From an uncultured bacterium (GTDB lineage Bacteria; Patescibacteriota; Minisyncoccia; Phycocordibacterales; UBA9973), in contig CAIVNB010000025.1 in the NCBI GenBank assembly GCA_903907175.1, positions 1-14,814 on the forward strand: DNA of 14,814 nt, read 5' to 3'. This document shows, piece by piece, positions 1 through 7,001 of this stretch. The notes under the pieces were generated by a model. That model did not search any database, had not been told where the DNA came from, and saw nothing but the letters and a program-made list of their open reading frames with translations. A program made the translations under genes and the position numbers. The number at the start of each line of letters is the position of its first letter. Position 1 is the stretch's first letter.

Positions 1-585
1 GGAGAAAGCACGCTAGGCCTTGATAGAAAATTTACTACCAATGAAATGGGTTTTGCTCGAGTCCAAGAAAATCCAATATATTGTGGAATGTCTCGAGGAA
101 AGTTTGAAAGTATTATCTTGCAAACTGTTTCCAACGTAATGTTTGACCTTGGAAAAATTTCAAACGATTTACTTCTCTTTACTACTCGCGAATTTGATTT
201 CTTTACTCTGCCCGATTCATTTAAAACTGGATCAAGTATAATGCCTCAGAAAAAAAATTATGATGTACTTGAACTTGTACGAGGTAACGTATCGATATTT
301 GACGGTTATCGAGAGCAGATTGAAAGTATTATAAGAAATTTACCTTCGGGATATAATCGAGATTTTCAACTTACAAAAGAACCATATTTGAAAGGAATTA
401 GATTAGCTGAAAATACTATCTCAATCATGACTTTAGTGATAAAAAACCTAGAAGCAAAGAAACAGAACTTAGAATCTGCATGCACCAAGGAACTCTACGC
501 TACCGACGAAGCCTATAGACTTGTAAAAGGAGGGATGAGTTTTAGAGAAGCTTATCAACAAGTTAAAGAAAATTTTTATAAATAA
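1..585 (+). CDS. argH: Argininosuccinate lyase, C-terminal part (5' end outside window)
   Basis: The reading frame is open from base 1, so the gene starts upstream of the window; 194 residues plus TAA are visible. The fumarase/aspartase superfamily signature is clear: GSSIMPQKKN lies near visible residues 77-86 and carries the catalytic-loop serine. The following GYNRDFQ and the C-terminal SFREAY segment match ArgH rather than adenylosuccinate lyase or fumarase. ArgH splits argininosuccinate into arginine and fumarate in the cytoplasm as a homotetramer. The family is about 450-470 aa, so more than half is missing here. The amidohydrolase gene follows after 13 bp, so the two are probably co-transcribed. 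No other arginine biosynthesis gene is visible, so the physiological substrate is inferred from family only; a related lyase activity cannot be excluded. Confidence 0.85.
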   Translation, partial: GESTLGLDRKFTTNEMGFARVQENPIYCGMSRGKFESIILQTVSNVMFDLGKISNDLLLFTTREFDFFTLPDSFKTGSSIMPQKKNYDVLELVRGNVSIFDGYREQIESIIRNLPSGYNRDFQLTKEPYLKGIRLAENTISIMTLVIKNLEAKKQNLESACTKELYATDEAYRLVKGGMSFREAYQQVKENFYK

Positions 586-598
586 TTAACAAAAACAT

Positions 599-1576
599 AT
601 GGAAAATAAACCCTGGGATTTAAAAACACAAATGCTGGATACGATTAAAGCAAATGGTGGTTTTGTAAATTGCCACGCTCATCTTGATAAAGCGTATTAC
701 ATTACTCGCGAAGGATTAGATAAGAGTAATCTAGCAATGGAAGCAAAATGGAATTTAAGTGACGATATAAAAAAATCTTCTACAGTAGAACAAATAAAAG
801 AACGTATCCGAAGAGGTTTGGATATGTTGTTAGCTCAGGGTTGCAAAAATGCTTCTACTTTTATTGATGCTTATGATGCAGTAGGCCACAAAGCGATAGA
901 TGCGGTAAATGCAGTAAAAGTTGAGTATAGAGGGAAAATTAATTTACTTACTATAACTCAACCACTCGGAGGACTAATAGACGAAAAAGCAAGAATTCTT
1001 TATGAAGAGATAACTGCAAAAGCAGATATTGCTGGAGGACTTCCCTCAAAAGATCGCCCGGACGATGAAAAGAATTTAGATATACTTTTTGGAATTGCCA
1101 AGAAATTAAACAAACCAATCCATATTCATATTGACCAAGAAAATAATCTAAATGAACGTGACAGTGAAAAATTAATTGAAGCCGTTAAGCGCAACAACTA
1201 CCAAGGTAGAGTTGTTGCTATCCATGCGATATCTGTCTCTGCTCAACCAAAAGAATACAGAATAAAAATCTATAAACAATTTGCTGAACTCGGCATAGCT
1301 GTTGTCGTCTGCCCTTCGGCTGCGCTTTCCATGAGACAACTTGATCAATTCACTGCTCCTGTTCATAATTCCATCGGGAATGTACCGGAAATGATTGAGG
1401 CTGGAGTTTTGGTAGGACTTGGACTTGATAATGTTTGTGATTTTTATGAACCATTTATCGATGGAGATATGTGGATAGAACTTCGAATGCTTATGGAAGC
1501 ATGTAGATATTATAATTTTGATGAATTAGTAAAAATTGCTTCCTCAAACGGAAAGAAGATTTTGGAATATAAATAA
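599..1576 (+). CDS. Cytosine-deaminase-like metal-dependent amidohydrolase, short form
   Basis: This 325-aa protein belongs to the amidohydrolase (TIM-barrel metal hydrolase) superfamily, nearest in layout to the CodA/AtzC cytosine-deaminase-like group. Visible metal-ligand candidates are H26 and H28 (NCHAHLD), H177 (HIHID), H209 (AIHAIS) and D277 (GLGLDNVCD). It begins almost directly at the HxH motif and ends soon after the barrel. It therefore lacks the flanking beta-sandwich found in CodA (about 420 aa). In CodA the fourth metal-site strand reads HCDE, with E217 as the proton shuttle; here the matching position is Q180 (HIDQ), followed by E181. A deamination or amide hydrolysis reaction is likely, but the substrate is unknown. 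It sits 13 bp after argH and 2 bp before the transporter-kinase gene, so it is part of one operon. The start ATG has no good Shine-Dalgarno. Confidence 0.72.
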   Translation: MENKPWDLKTQMLDTIKANGGFVNCHAHLDKAYYITREGLDKSNLAMEAKWNLSDDIKKSSTVEQIKERIRRGLDMLLAQGCKNASTFIDAYDAVGHKAIDAVNAVKVEYRGKINLLTITQPLGGLIDEKARILYEEITAKADIAGGLPSKDRPDDEKNLDILFGIAKKLNKPIHIHIDQENNLNERDSEKLIEAVKRNNYQGRVVAIHAISVSAQPKEYRIKIYKQFAELGIAVVVCPSAALSMRQLDQFTAPVHNSIGNVPEMIEAGVLVGLGLDNVCDFYEPFIDGDMWIELRMLMEACRYYNFDELVKIASSNGKKILEYK

Positions 1577-1578
1577 TA

Positions 1579-2826
1579 ATGTTATCGAAAAATAAAATTC
1601 TGGCTGGGGCAACAGCTGTTGTAATAGCCGCATTATTGTGGAGTTTAGATGGGATCTTTTTGCGTCCTCGTTTAGCGTCTGTACCTGCTAGTCTGGTGGT
1701 TTTTCTGGAACATGGTTTGGGATTAATTATTCTTTTGCCATTTTTGTTTATCTATAGACTAGAATTAAAAAAAATCACCAAAAAACAATGGGCAACAGTT
1801 TTTTGGGTAGCATTATTCGGAGGGGCACTAGGTACTACTTTTTTTACAAAAGCATTATTTCTAACTGGCTTTGTTGATGTTTCAGTTGTTGTTCTTTTAC
1901 AAAAATTCCAACCAATTTTTGCTATCATACTATCGGCAATTATTCTAAGAGAACGCTTCCCTGCTAGATTTTATATCTATGCATTACTCGCACTTATCGG
2001 TGGATACTTTGTAACATTTAAAGACCCTCTTTCAGTAAATTTAGGAAATACAACTTTAATGATCGCATTGTTCTCACTACTCGCCGCTTTCGCATGGGGT
2101 TCCTCAACCACTTTTGGAAAATACTCTTTGAAGAATATAAATTATGGATTACTTACTGCCCTGCGCTTTGGTTTCACTGTAATAATTATGCTTATTCCAG
2201 CTATAAAATATTTTGGAACTCTACCATCAATTGAAGCGAACGTATGGAAAACCTTAGTGATTATTGTCTTCACTTCCGGAGCCGTAGCTATGTATCTTTA
2301 CTATTATGGTCTAAAGAAAATTCCAGCATCTTTAGCAACTTTATGCGAACTTGCTTGGCCAGTTTCAGCTATCATTTTTGATTATCTTTTCAACCACAAT
2401 ATTTTATCTCTAACTCAAATTCTTGGCGCTATCCTTTTGATTATCTCAGTCGCTTTGGCTGCTAGATTAAATAAAACAAAAGTTATTAGTGGGATAGTTT
2501 TGCCAGGCAACAATAATGGTGAGAAAACAGGTGCCAGAACTGCAAATTTGGACATTAGTTTAGCAAAGGATCTCGACAAAGGACTTTATTCATGCAAAGT
2601 TGATTTAGATGGAACATCTTACCGGGGATTAATGTATTATGGGATCAATTCACTCACAAACAAAGATTGCTTAGAAATTCATATTCTAGATTTTAATGGG
2701 GATATTTATGGGAAAAATATTACAGTCACCACTGAAAGATATTTGCGTTTCCCAAAAAAGTTTAAAACTGTAGAAGCCTTAAGTACGCAAATAAAAAAAG
2801 ACCTAGCACAGTCTTTTAACGGCTAA
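1579..2826 (+). CDS. EamA/DMT-family transporter fused to a riboflavin kinase (flavokinase) domain
   Basis: The protein is 415 aa and has two parts. Residues about 8-296 hold ten hydrophobic helices in two EamA repeats; each ends with the usual helix pair (QPIFAIILSAIILRERF near 111-127, and WPVSAIIFDYL near 260-270). Residues about 303-412 match the flavokinase domain of RibF: GIVLPG (305-310), GARTAN (318-323, for the usual GxPTAN), a conserved acidic residue in LEIHILDF (E366), DIYG (375-378), YLRFPKKF (388-395) and a C-terminal QIKKDL. Flavokinases convert riboflavin plus ATP to FMN. RibN riboflavin importers are EamA proteins, so uptake with cytoplasmic trapping as FMN is a reasonable inference. 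Ten helices place both termini in the cytoplasm, as a kinase would need. The FAD synthetase half of RibF is absent. The proline of PTAN is replaced by R320, so activity is not certain. The start lies 2 bp after the amidohydrolase stop, suggesting translational coupling. Confidence 0.82.
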   Translation: MLSKNKILAGATAVVIAALLWSLDGIFLRPRLASVPASLVVFLEHGLGLIILLPFLFIYRLELKKITKKQWATVFWVALFGGALGTTFFTKALFLTGFVDVSVVVLLQKFQPIFAIILSAIILRERFPARFYIYALLALIGGYFVTFKDPLSVNLGNTTLMIALFSLLAAFAWGSSTTFGKYSLKNINYGLLTALRFGFTVIIMLIPAIKYFGTLPSIEANVWKTLVIIVFTSGAVAMYLYYYGLKKIPASLATLCELAWPVSAIIFDYLFNHNILSLTQILGAILLIISVALAARLNKTKVISGIVLPGNNNGEKTGARTANLDISLAKDLDKGLYSCKVDLDGTSYRGLMYYGINSLTNKDCLEIHILDFNGDIYGKNITVTTERYLRFPKKFKTVEALSTQIKKDLAQSFNG

Positions 2827-2860
2827 AAAATTATTTTTCGAGTTTTATTCCCAATTAAAT

Positions 2861-4279
2861 TTAAAATTCCGCATTTTTGGGAGTCCTTGGAAATGGGATA
2901 ATATCTCGAATATTTTGCATTCCAGAAAGATACATTAAAGCTCTCTCAAAACCCAAACCAAAACCAGCATGACGTACCCCGCCATATTTACGTAAATCTA
3001 AATACCACCAATAATTTTCTTTTGGCAATTTCAATTCTGCTATTCTTTTCTCAAGCATTTCTAGCCGTTCTTCACGCTGACTTCCACCAATAATCTCTCC
3101 TACTCCCGGCATAAGCAAATCCATCGCTGCGACTGTCTTACCATCATCATTCTGACGCATATAAAAAGCTTTGATTTCTTTAGGATAATCAGTAACAAAA
3201 AGAGGACCTTCCACAAATTCATCAGTTAAATATCTTTCATGTTCCGTCTGAAGATCGATACCCCACTTCACAGGATATTCAAATTTTTTACCAGATTTTT
3301 CTAATATTTCTATTGCTTCGGTATAAGTTAAATGTTTAAATTTCGCGTCTTTAACTTTATTCAAACGTTCAAGTAAACCATTGTCTATAAATTTATTAAA
3401 AAATTCCATTTCTTCCGGCAATTCGCGTAAAACATAATTAATCAAATATTTCATCATTTCTTCTGCAAGCATCATATCTTCTTCAAGACCTGCAAAAGTA
3501 ATCTCCGGTTCAATCATCCAAAATTCTGAAGCATGGCGAGCAGTATGACTATTCTCAGCACGAAAAGTTGGACCAAAAGTATAAACTCGATTAAAAGCAA
3601 GAGCCATAGCTTCTGCTTCCAATTGTCCACTGACTGTTAATCCAGCTTTTTTACCAAAAAAATCTTCTCTATAATCAATCTCCCCTTTGTCATTTTGCTT
3701 AATATTTTTTAAATCTAAAGTTGTAACGTTAAACATTTCTCCAGCACCTTCGGCGTCAGAAGTAGAAATAATTGGAGTATGCGCATAAACAAAACCTTTT
3801 TCTTGAAAAAATTTATGAATAGCAAAACTTAAAACAGAACGAAGTCTAAAAACTGCCTGAAAAGTATTACTGCGTGGACGTAAGTGCGCTATCGTACGCA
3901 AAAATTCAAAACTATGACCCTTTTTCTGTAAAGGATAATCTCTATCTGAAAAAGCAATTTCTAAAATTTCAATCGCTTTTAATTCAAAAAGTTGACCTTT
4001 GGCAGGAGATTCTTGCAATAATCCCATAACCCTAATTCCAGTGTATATAGGTAATTTTTCAATTTGCTCAAATCCGTTCGACGTGATTTCATCACATCTT
4101 ACAAAATTAGTAGCGGAATCAAAAACTAATTGCAAACTACGGAAAAAACTTCCATCAGTAATTTCCAAAAAACCAATTCCACCCGAAGAACGAACAGTTT
4201 TTACCCAACCATTAACTTCAATCTCTTTCCCAAGATATTCTTTTTCATTTCTATATAATTCTTTTATTTCTGTTTTCAT
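2861..4279 (-). CDS. asnS: Asparagine-tRNA ligase (AsnRS)
   Basis: This is a full-length class IIb synthetase of 472 aa (bacterial AsnRS is about 466). It has an N-terminal OB-fold anticodon-binding domain (about residues 15-110), class II motif 2 with FRAENSHTARH near 239-249, the GGSQREER segment, and motif 3 GFGLGFER near 439-446. It ends with IPFPRTP, which is typical of AsnRS rather than AspRS. It charges tRNA-Asn directly with asparagine in the cytoplasm. I chose the ATG at 4279. A TTG at 4291 would add four residues and shorten the gap to aspS from 17 to 5 bp. Neither start has a Shine-Dalgarno. It follows aspS on the same strand with no promoter or terminator between, so the two paralogous synthetases are almost certainly one operon. 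Its 3' end converges on the transporter gene with a 34-bp gap that holds no clear terminator. Confidence 0.97.
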   Translation of the reverse strand: MKTEIKELYRNEKEYLGKEIEVNGWVKTVRSSGGIGFLEITDGSFFRSLQLVFDSATNFVRCDEITSNGFEQIEKLPIYTGIRVMGLLQESPAKGQLFELKAIEILEIAFSDRDYPLQKKGHSFEFLRTIAHLRPRSNTFQAVFRLRSVLSFAIHKFFQEKGFVYAHTPIISTSDAEGAGEMFNVTTLDLKNIKQNDKGEIDYREDFFGKKAGLTVSGQLEAEAMALAFNRVYTFGPTFRAENSHTARHASEFWMIEPEITFAGLEEDMMLAEEMMKYLINYVLRELPEEMEFFNKFIDNGLLERLNKVKDAKFKHLTYTEAIEILEKSGKKFEYPVKWGIDLQTEHERYLTDEFVEGPLFVTDYPKEIKAFYMRQNDDGKTVAAMDLLMPGVGEIIGGSQREERLEMLEKRIAELKLPKENYWWYLDLRKYGGVRHAGFGLGFERALMYLSGMQNIRDIIPFPRTPKNAEF

Positions 4280-4296
4280 TTTTGTTTTCAATAAAT

Positions 4297-5637
4297 TTAC
4301 TCGGATAATCTTTTATCAATACGATTTACATCACGAGGGAAAAGTGTGGCTTCTTTTACATTTTTTATTCCTAAGAATTTTTGAGTCAAACGCTCGAGCC
4401 CCATAGCTAGTCCTCCATGAGGTGGTATGCCATATTTAAAGGCTTGTAAATAGAAATCAAATTTTTCTGGATCAAGACCTTTCCATTTCATTTTCTCAAC
4501 TAACACATCGTATCTGTGTTCCCTTTGATTACCAGAAAGAAGTTCTACGCCTCTAAATAAAAGGTCATAGCATTTAGTCGTGCCTTCATCTTCCTCATCA
4601 TCCATTGTATAAAATGGTCTCTTTTTTCTCGGGAAATTTGTAATAAAGATAAAATCTGAATTAAATTCGGATTTAGCATAATCCGAAAGCCAACGTTCGT
4701 GTTCAGGTTGTAAATCTGGCTCAGTAGTACAATCCACTCCAGTTTCTTTTGAAATTAATTTCTGAGCCTCAGAAAGTTTTATAAATGGAATTATTTCTCC
4801 GAGAGGTATGATTGGAAATTCTGCGCCAAGCGTTTCAAATTCTTTTTTGCAATTATTTTTTAAATATTCTGTCATATATCTCAAAAGATTAGTTTCCAAT
4901 TTCATAACATCTTTGGGACCATCAATAAAACCCATTTCCAAATCAAGTGATGTATATTCATTTAAATGTCTTGTTGTGGAATGTTTTTCAGCTCTAAAAA
5001 CATTCGTTACAGTAAAAACTCTTTCAAATACACCTACCATCATTTGCTTATAGAGTTGTGGACTTGTTGCTAAGTTCGCCATTTGATTATAAAAATATTC
5101 AAACTTAAAAACTTCGGTTCCTCCTTCTGCGTCACCACCAACAATAAGTGGGGCACGAAATTCTGTAAATCCTTCATTTTTCAAAAACTCTCGATAAGAA
5201 TAAAGTATCGCATCTTGAACTTTAAAAATTGCTCGTTCTCGCTCGCGTCGTAAAGTGAGTGGTCTGTAGTCGAGCAAAGTATCAATATTTAATTCTGCAT
5301 CAGATCCAAATGGTAATTCTTGTGCTCTACTTAAAACTTCGATAGCAGTAACTTCAAGTTCTACATCACCATTCATAACCCCAGCTTTAATATTTTTTTC
5401 GGAACGCTTATTAACTTGCCCAGTAACTTTCAAAACCCATTCGGGGCGAATAGTTTTAGCCATTTCAATTGCCTCAGCATGATTTGGTAAGGTCACACAT
5501 TGCACATGACCAGTCATGTCTCGTATATCAAAAAATACCATTTTACCTTGGTCACGACGCGCATCTACCCATCCAGCAATAATAACTTCTTTACCGATAT
5601 TCTCTTTTAAATCCTTAATAAAAATTCTATTTTTCAT
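4297..5637 (-). CDS. aspS: Aspartate-tRNA ligase, archaeal/eukaryal-type (short, no GAD domain)
   Basis: The protein has 446 aa from the ATG at 5637: an N-terminal OB fold (about residues 1-105), a class II core with motif 2 FRAEKHSTTRHLNEY (about 214-228), the GVELLSGNQREHR segment, and motif 3 GLERL ending in LFPRDVNRI. Bacterial AspRS is about 590 aa with a GAD insertion; this one lacks that insert and matches the shorter archaeal/eukaryal type, which also occurs in some bacteria. Such enzymes are often non-discriminating, but with AsnRS encoded next door there is no need to assume mischarging of tRNA-Asn. An in-frame TTG at 5682 would add a 15-residue hydrophobic stretch read from the promoter region, so I reject it. 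The start has no Shine-Dalgarno and lies about 7 bp from a strong extended -10 box, which predicts a leaderless mRNA. Confidence 0.95.
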   Translation of the reverse strand: MKNRIFIKDLKENIGKEVIIAGWVDARRDQGKMVFFDIRDMTGHVQCVTLPNHAEAIEMAKTIRPEWVLKVTGQVNKRSEKNIKAGVMNGDVELEVTAIEVLSRAQELPFGSDAELNIDTLLDYRPLTLRRERERAIFKVQDAILYSYREFLKNEGFTEFRAPLIVGGDAEGGTEVFKFEYFYNQMANLATSPQLYKQMMVGVFERVFTVTNVFRAEKHSTTRHLNEYTSLDLEMGFIDGPKDVMKLETNLLRYMTEYLKNNCKKEFETLGAEFPIIPLGEIIPFIKLSEAQKLISKETGVDCTTEPDLQPEHERWLSDYAKSEFNSDFIFITNFPRKKRPFYTMDDEEDEGTTKCYDLLFRGVELLSGNQREHRYDVLVEKMKWKGLDPEKFDFYLQAFKYGIPPHGGLAMGLERLTQKFLGIKNVKEATLFPRDVNRIDKRLSE

Positions 5638-5644
5638 ATACAAA

Positions 5645-5653
5645 AGTATAACA
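5645..5653 (-). promoter_or_regulatory. Extended -10 promoter of aspS (near-leaderless)
   Basis: On the - strand the sequence reads TGTTATACT, an extended -10 box (TG, one base, TATACT). Only seven bases separate TATACT from the ATG at 5637, so a transcript beginning the usual 7 bases downstream would start at or within a base of the start codon. No good -35 is present at 16-18 bp. Confidence 0.6.
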
Positions 5654-5675
5654 TTTAATAAAAATAATAAAAGTT

Positions 5676-5704
5676 TTGACAATTATTTTTGAATAATATA
5701 TTAT
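5676..5704 (+). promoter_or_regulatory. Near-consensus sigma-70-type promoter of the PRPP-synthetase-like gene
   Basis: TTGACA (5676-5681) and TATTAT (5699-5704) are separated by exactly 17 bp. The start site expected 7 bases after the -10 box is 5711, the A of the first ATG, so the transcript would be leaderless. It lies back to back with the aspS promoter in the 73-bp divergent region. Confidence 0.75.
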
Positions 5705-5710
5705 TCAGGC

Positions 5711-6733
5711 ATGAAAAAAACTTCTAAAAAAGGGGCGATGTCTATTAAAAAAAGTCGCTTTGGCGAATTCGGCTTGATTATTACTAATTCCCACCCATCT
5801 CTTGGTAAAAGAGTAGCAACTAAGCTTGGAGTAACTCCACTTGAAATTGAATCAAAGTTATTCCCAAATGGAGAATTGGATGTACGAAGATTGTGTGATG
5901 TAAGTGGAAAAGATATCTGTATCTTTAGTTCCCTACACGCAGGATATGACACCATGAAAGAATTGAGGTTGATTTGTAGTTCCCTAAAGGGAGCAAATAG
6001 AATATTTGGAGTATTCCCTTTCGTCAGAGACGGAAAATCTGATCATATAAAAAGATTTGGTGAAAATGCAGCTTATAAAGATACTGCAATGGAAATTTCA
6101 AGCTCTGGGCTTGAAGTAATATCAATTTTTGATCAACATTCTAGTCAACATCCTAGTTTCTACGACACTACACACTATAGACTGCGAACAGTGCACCACG
6201 TTTATTTAATGAAAATTCTAATTGAATATGCCTTAAAGAATAGTAAATCATTTGATGGCGTTTTGGCACTTGATGATGGCGGATTTAAGAGAAATAAAAA
6301 AATAGCTGAAATATTGGGCAAAGATGTTTCTTTTATTATCAAAGAAAGGGATCCTCATACAAGAAAAGTTTCTATAGAAAAATCAAAAATTATTGGAAAT
6401 GTTTTGGGCCAGAGAGTTGCTGCATTTGATGACATGCTTCAAGAAGGTGGAACTCTAGAAATGGGAGCAAAAATCGCAAAACACAATGGTGCGAAAGAAA
6501 TAAACTTTTTTGTAGTTCATAATGATTTTTCAGAAAATACTTTCAACCGTATTAACCCCCTACTTGAAAATGGAACAATCGATAAAATCTTTATCCTAGA
6601 GACTATCCCCCTTATTAATAAAGAAAAATGGCATAAAAATCTAGTTGTTATTAGTCCAGAAGATCTTATCGCTGAAGTCATCTCTCTCATCCATTCCGAA
6701 GGTCATATGCGAAAATTGTTTTTGGAAATTTAA
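5711..6733 (+). CDS. Ribose-phosphate pyrophosphokinase-like protein (divergent PRPP synthetase)
   Basis: This 340-aa protein follows PRPP synthetase (Prs, about 315 aa) over its whole length: FPNGE (51-55), the core near 100-112, the catalytic-site DQH (141-143), LDDGG (187-191), KER (211-213) for the flexible-loop KRR, and the PRPP-binding FDDMLQEGGTL (239-249). Prs makes PRPP from ribose 5-phosphate and ATP for nucleotide synthesis. The copy is divergent: the usual ARQDR nucleotide motif reads GKSDH here, keeping only the Asp, and DAGG has become DDGG. It may be a true but atypical synthetase or a paralogue with altered use. The ATG at 5711 fits a leaderless transcript; an alternative ATG at 5738 follows AAAAAAGGGGCG and would remove nine lysine-rich residues. 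A terminator hairpin follows 9 bp after the stop. Confidence 0.8.
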   Translation: MKKTSKKGAMSIKKSRFGEFGLIITNSHPSLGKRVATKLGVTPLEIESKLFPNGELDVRRLCDVSGKDICIFSSLHAGYDTMKELRLICSSLKGANRIFGVFPFVRDGKSDHIKRFGENAAYKDTAMEISSSGLEVISIFDQHSSQHPSFYDTTHYRLRTVHHVYLMKILIEYALKNSKSFDGVLALDDGGFKRNKKIAEILGKDVSFIIKERDPHTRKVSIEKSKIIGNVLGQRVAAFDDMLQEGGTLEMGAKIAKHNGAKEINFFVVHNDFSENTFNRINPLLENGTIDKIFILETIPLINKEKWHKNLVVISPEDLIAEVISLIHSEGHMRKLFLEI

Positions 6734-6741
6734 TAATACCC

Positions 6742-6767
6742 AAAAAAGCAACATGGGTTACTTTTTT
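6742..6767. terminator. Bidirectional terminator candidate between prs-like gene and tRNA-Ile
   Basis: AAAAAAG (6742-6748) pairs with CTTTTTT (6761-6767); inside, AAC pairs with GTT around the loop ATGG, with one C/A mismatch between the stems. Each arm provides a T-run for one strand, so it could end the plus-strand gene and the minus-strand tRNA transcript. The helix is A/T-rich and modest in strength. Confidence 0.5.
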
Positions 6768-6777
6768 ATAAACGTTG

Positions 6778-6849
6778 TGAGCGTGGATGGAATCGGACCA
6801 TCGACCTCTGTCTTATCAGGACAGCGTTCTACCACTGAACTACACGCTC
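6778..6849 (-). tRNA. tRNA-Ile (anticodon GAT)
   Basis: The reverse complement folds as a complete 72-nt tRNA. The 7-bp acceptor stem is GAGCGTG/CACGCTC and the D stem is GTTC/GAAC with loop AGTGGTA. The anticodon stem is CTGTC/GACAG with loop CTGATAA, giving anticodon GAT. The variable loop is AGGTC and the T stem is GATGG/CCATC. The discriminator is A and CCA is not encoded (the flank is CAA), so CCA must be added enzymatically. The T loop is TCCGATT, so position 55 is C instead of the nearly universal U. The variable loop and anticodon loop match bacterial tRNA-Ile(GAT), which reads AUC and AUU. Confidence 0.93.
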
Positions 6850-6915
6850 AATACTAAACTATTTAATTTTAAAATCATACTGAACCCTATCCGCCTTTGG
6901 CGGATACACGCTCAA
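6841..6915. repeat. 11-bp direct repeats of the tRNA-Ile 5' end flanking a small palindrome
   Basis: TACACGCTCAA occurs at 6841-6851 (tRNA 5' end plus two flanking bases) and again at 6905-6915, immediately after the palindrome at 6888-6906. The second copy has no tRNA body. The pattern suggests either a target-site-like duplication around a 53-bp insert or the remnant of a duplicated tRNA end. Confidence 0.5.
6888..6906. repeat. Short perfect palindrome (8-bp stem, 3-base loop)
   Basis: TATCCGCC (6888-6895), loop TTT and GGCGGATA (6899-6906) form a perfect GC-rich hairpin in AT-rich surroundings. It lies upstream of the tRNA on the - strand and is not followed by a T-run, so it is not a normal terminator. 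It looks like a small dispersed palindromic repeat unit; only one copy is in the window. Confidence 0.5.
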
Positions 6916-6953
6916 AGAACATAAGAAATATAACAAAAAAAACGATTAGACGC

Positions 6954-6987
6954 AAACAGCCCAAACACTTTCGTGTCAGGGCTGTTT
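6954..6987 (-). terminator. Hairpin after the RRM gene (probable terminator)
   Basis: AAACAGCCC (6954-6962) pairs with GGGCTGTTT (6979-6987), and an inner ACAC/GTGT helix closes a GAAA tetraloop on the - strand. It begins 14 bp after the RRM stop. On the - strand the immediate T-run is short (TTT), with an eight-T run about 12 bases farther on; on the + strand the hairpin is followed directly by more Ts. Confidence 0.6.
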
Positions 6988-7001
6988 TTAGGTTTAAAGA
7001 A

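Noticed and set aside
3999..5053. Plus-strand frames opposite asnS and aspS
   Set aside because: Both are shadows of clearly conserved synthetase genes and have no recognisable product or start signals.
5638..5682. TTG start adding 15 hydrophobic residues to AspRS
   Set aside because: The stretch is the AT-rich promoter region read as protein; the ATG at 5637 begins the conserved OB-fold and lies at the expected distance from the -10 box.
6645..6857. 70-aa plus-strand frame after the prs-like gene
   Set aside because: It overlaps the end of that gene and then reads through a terminator and the antisense of tRNA-Ile; no sign of coding.
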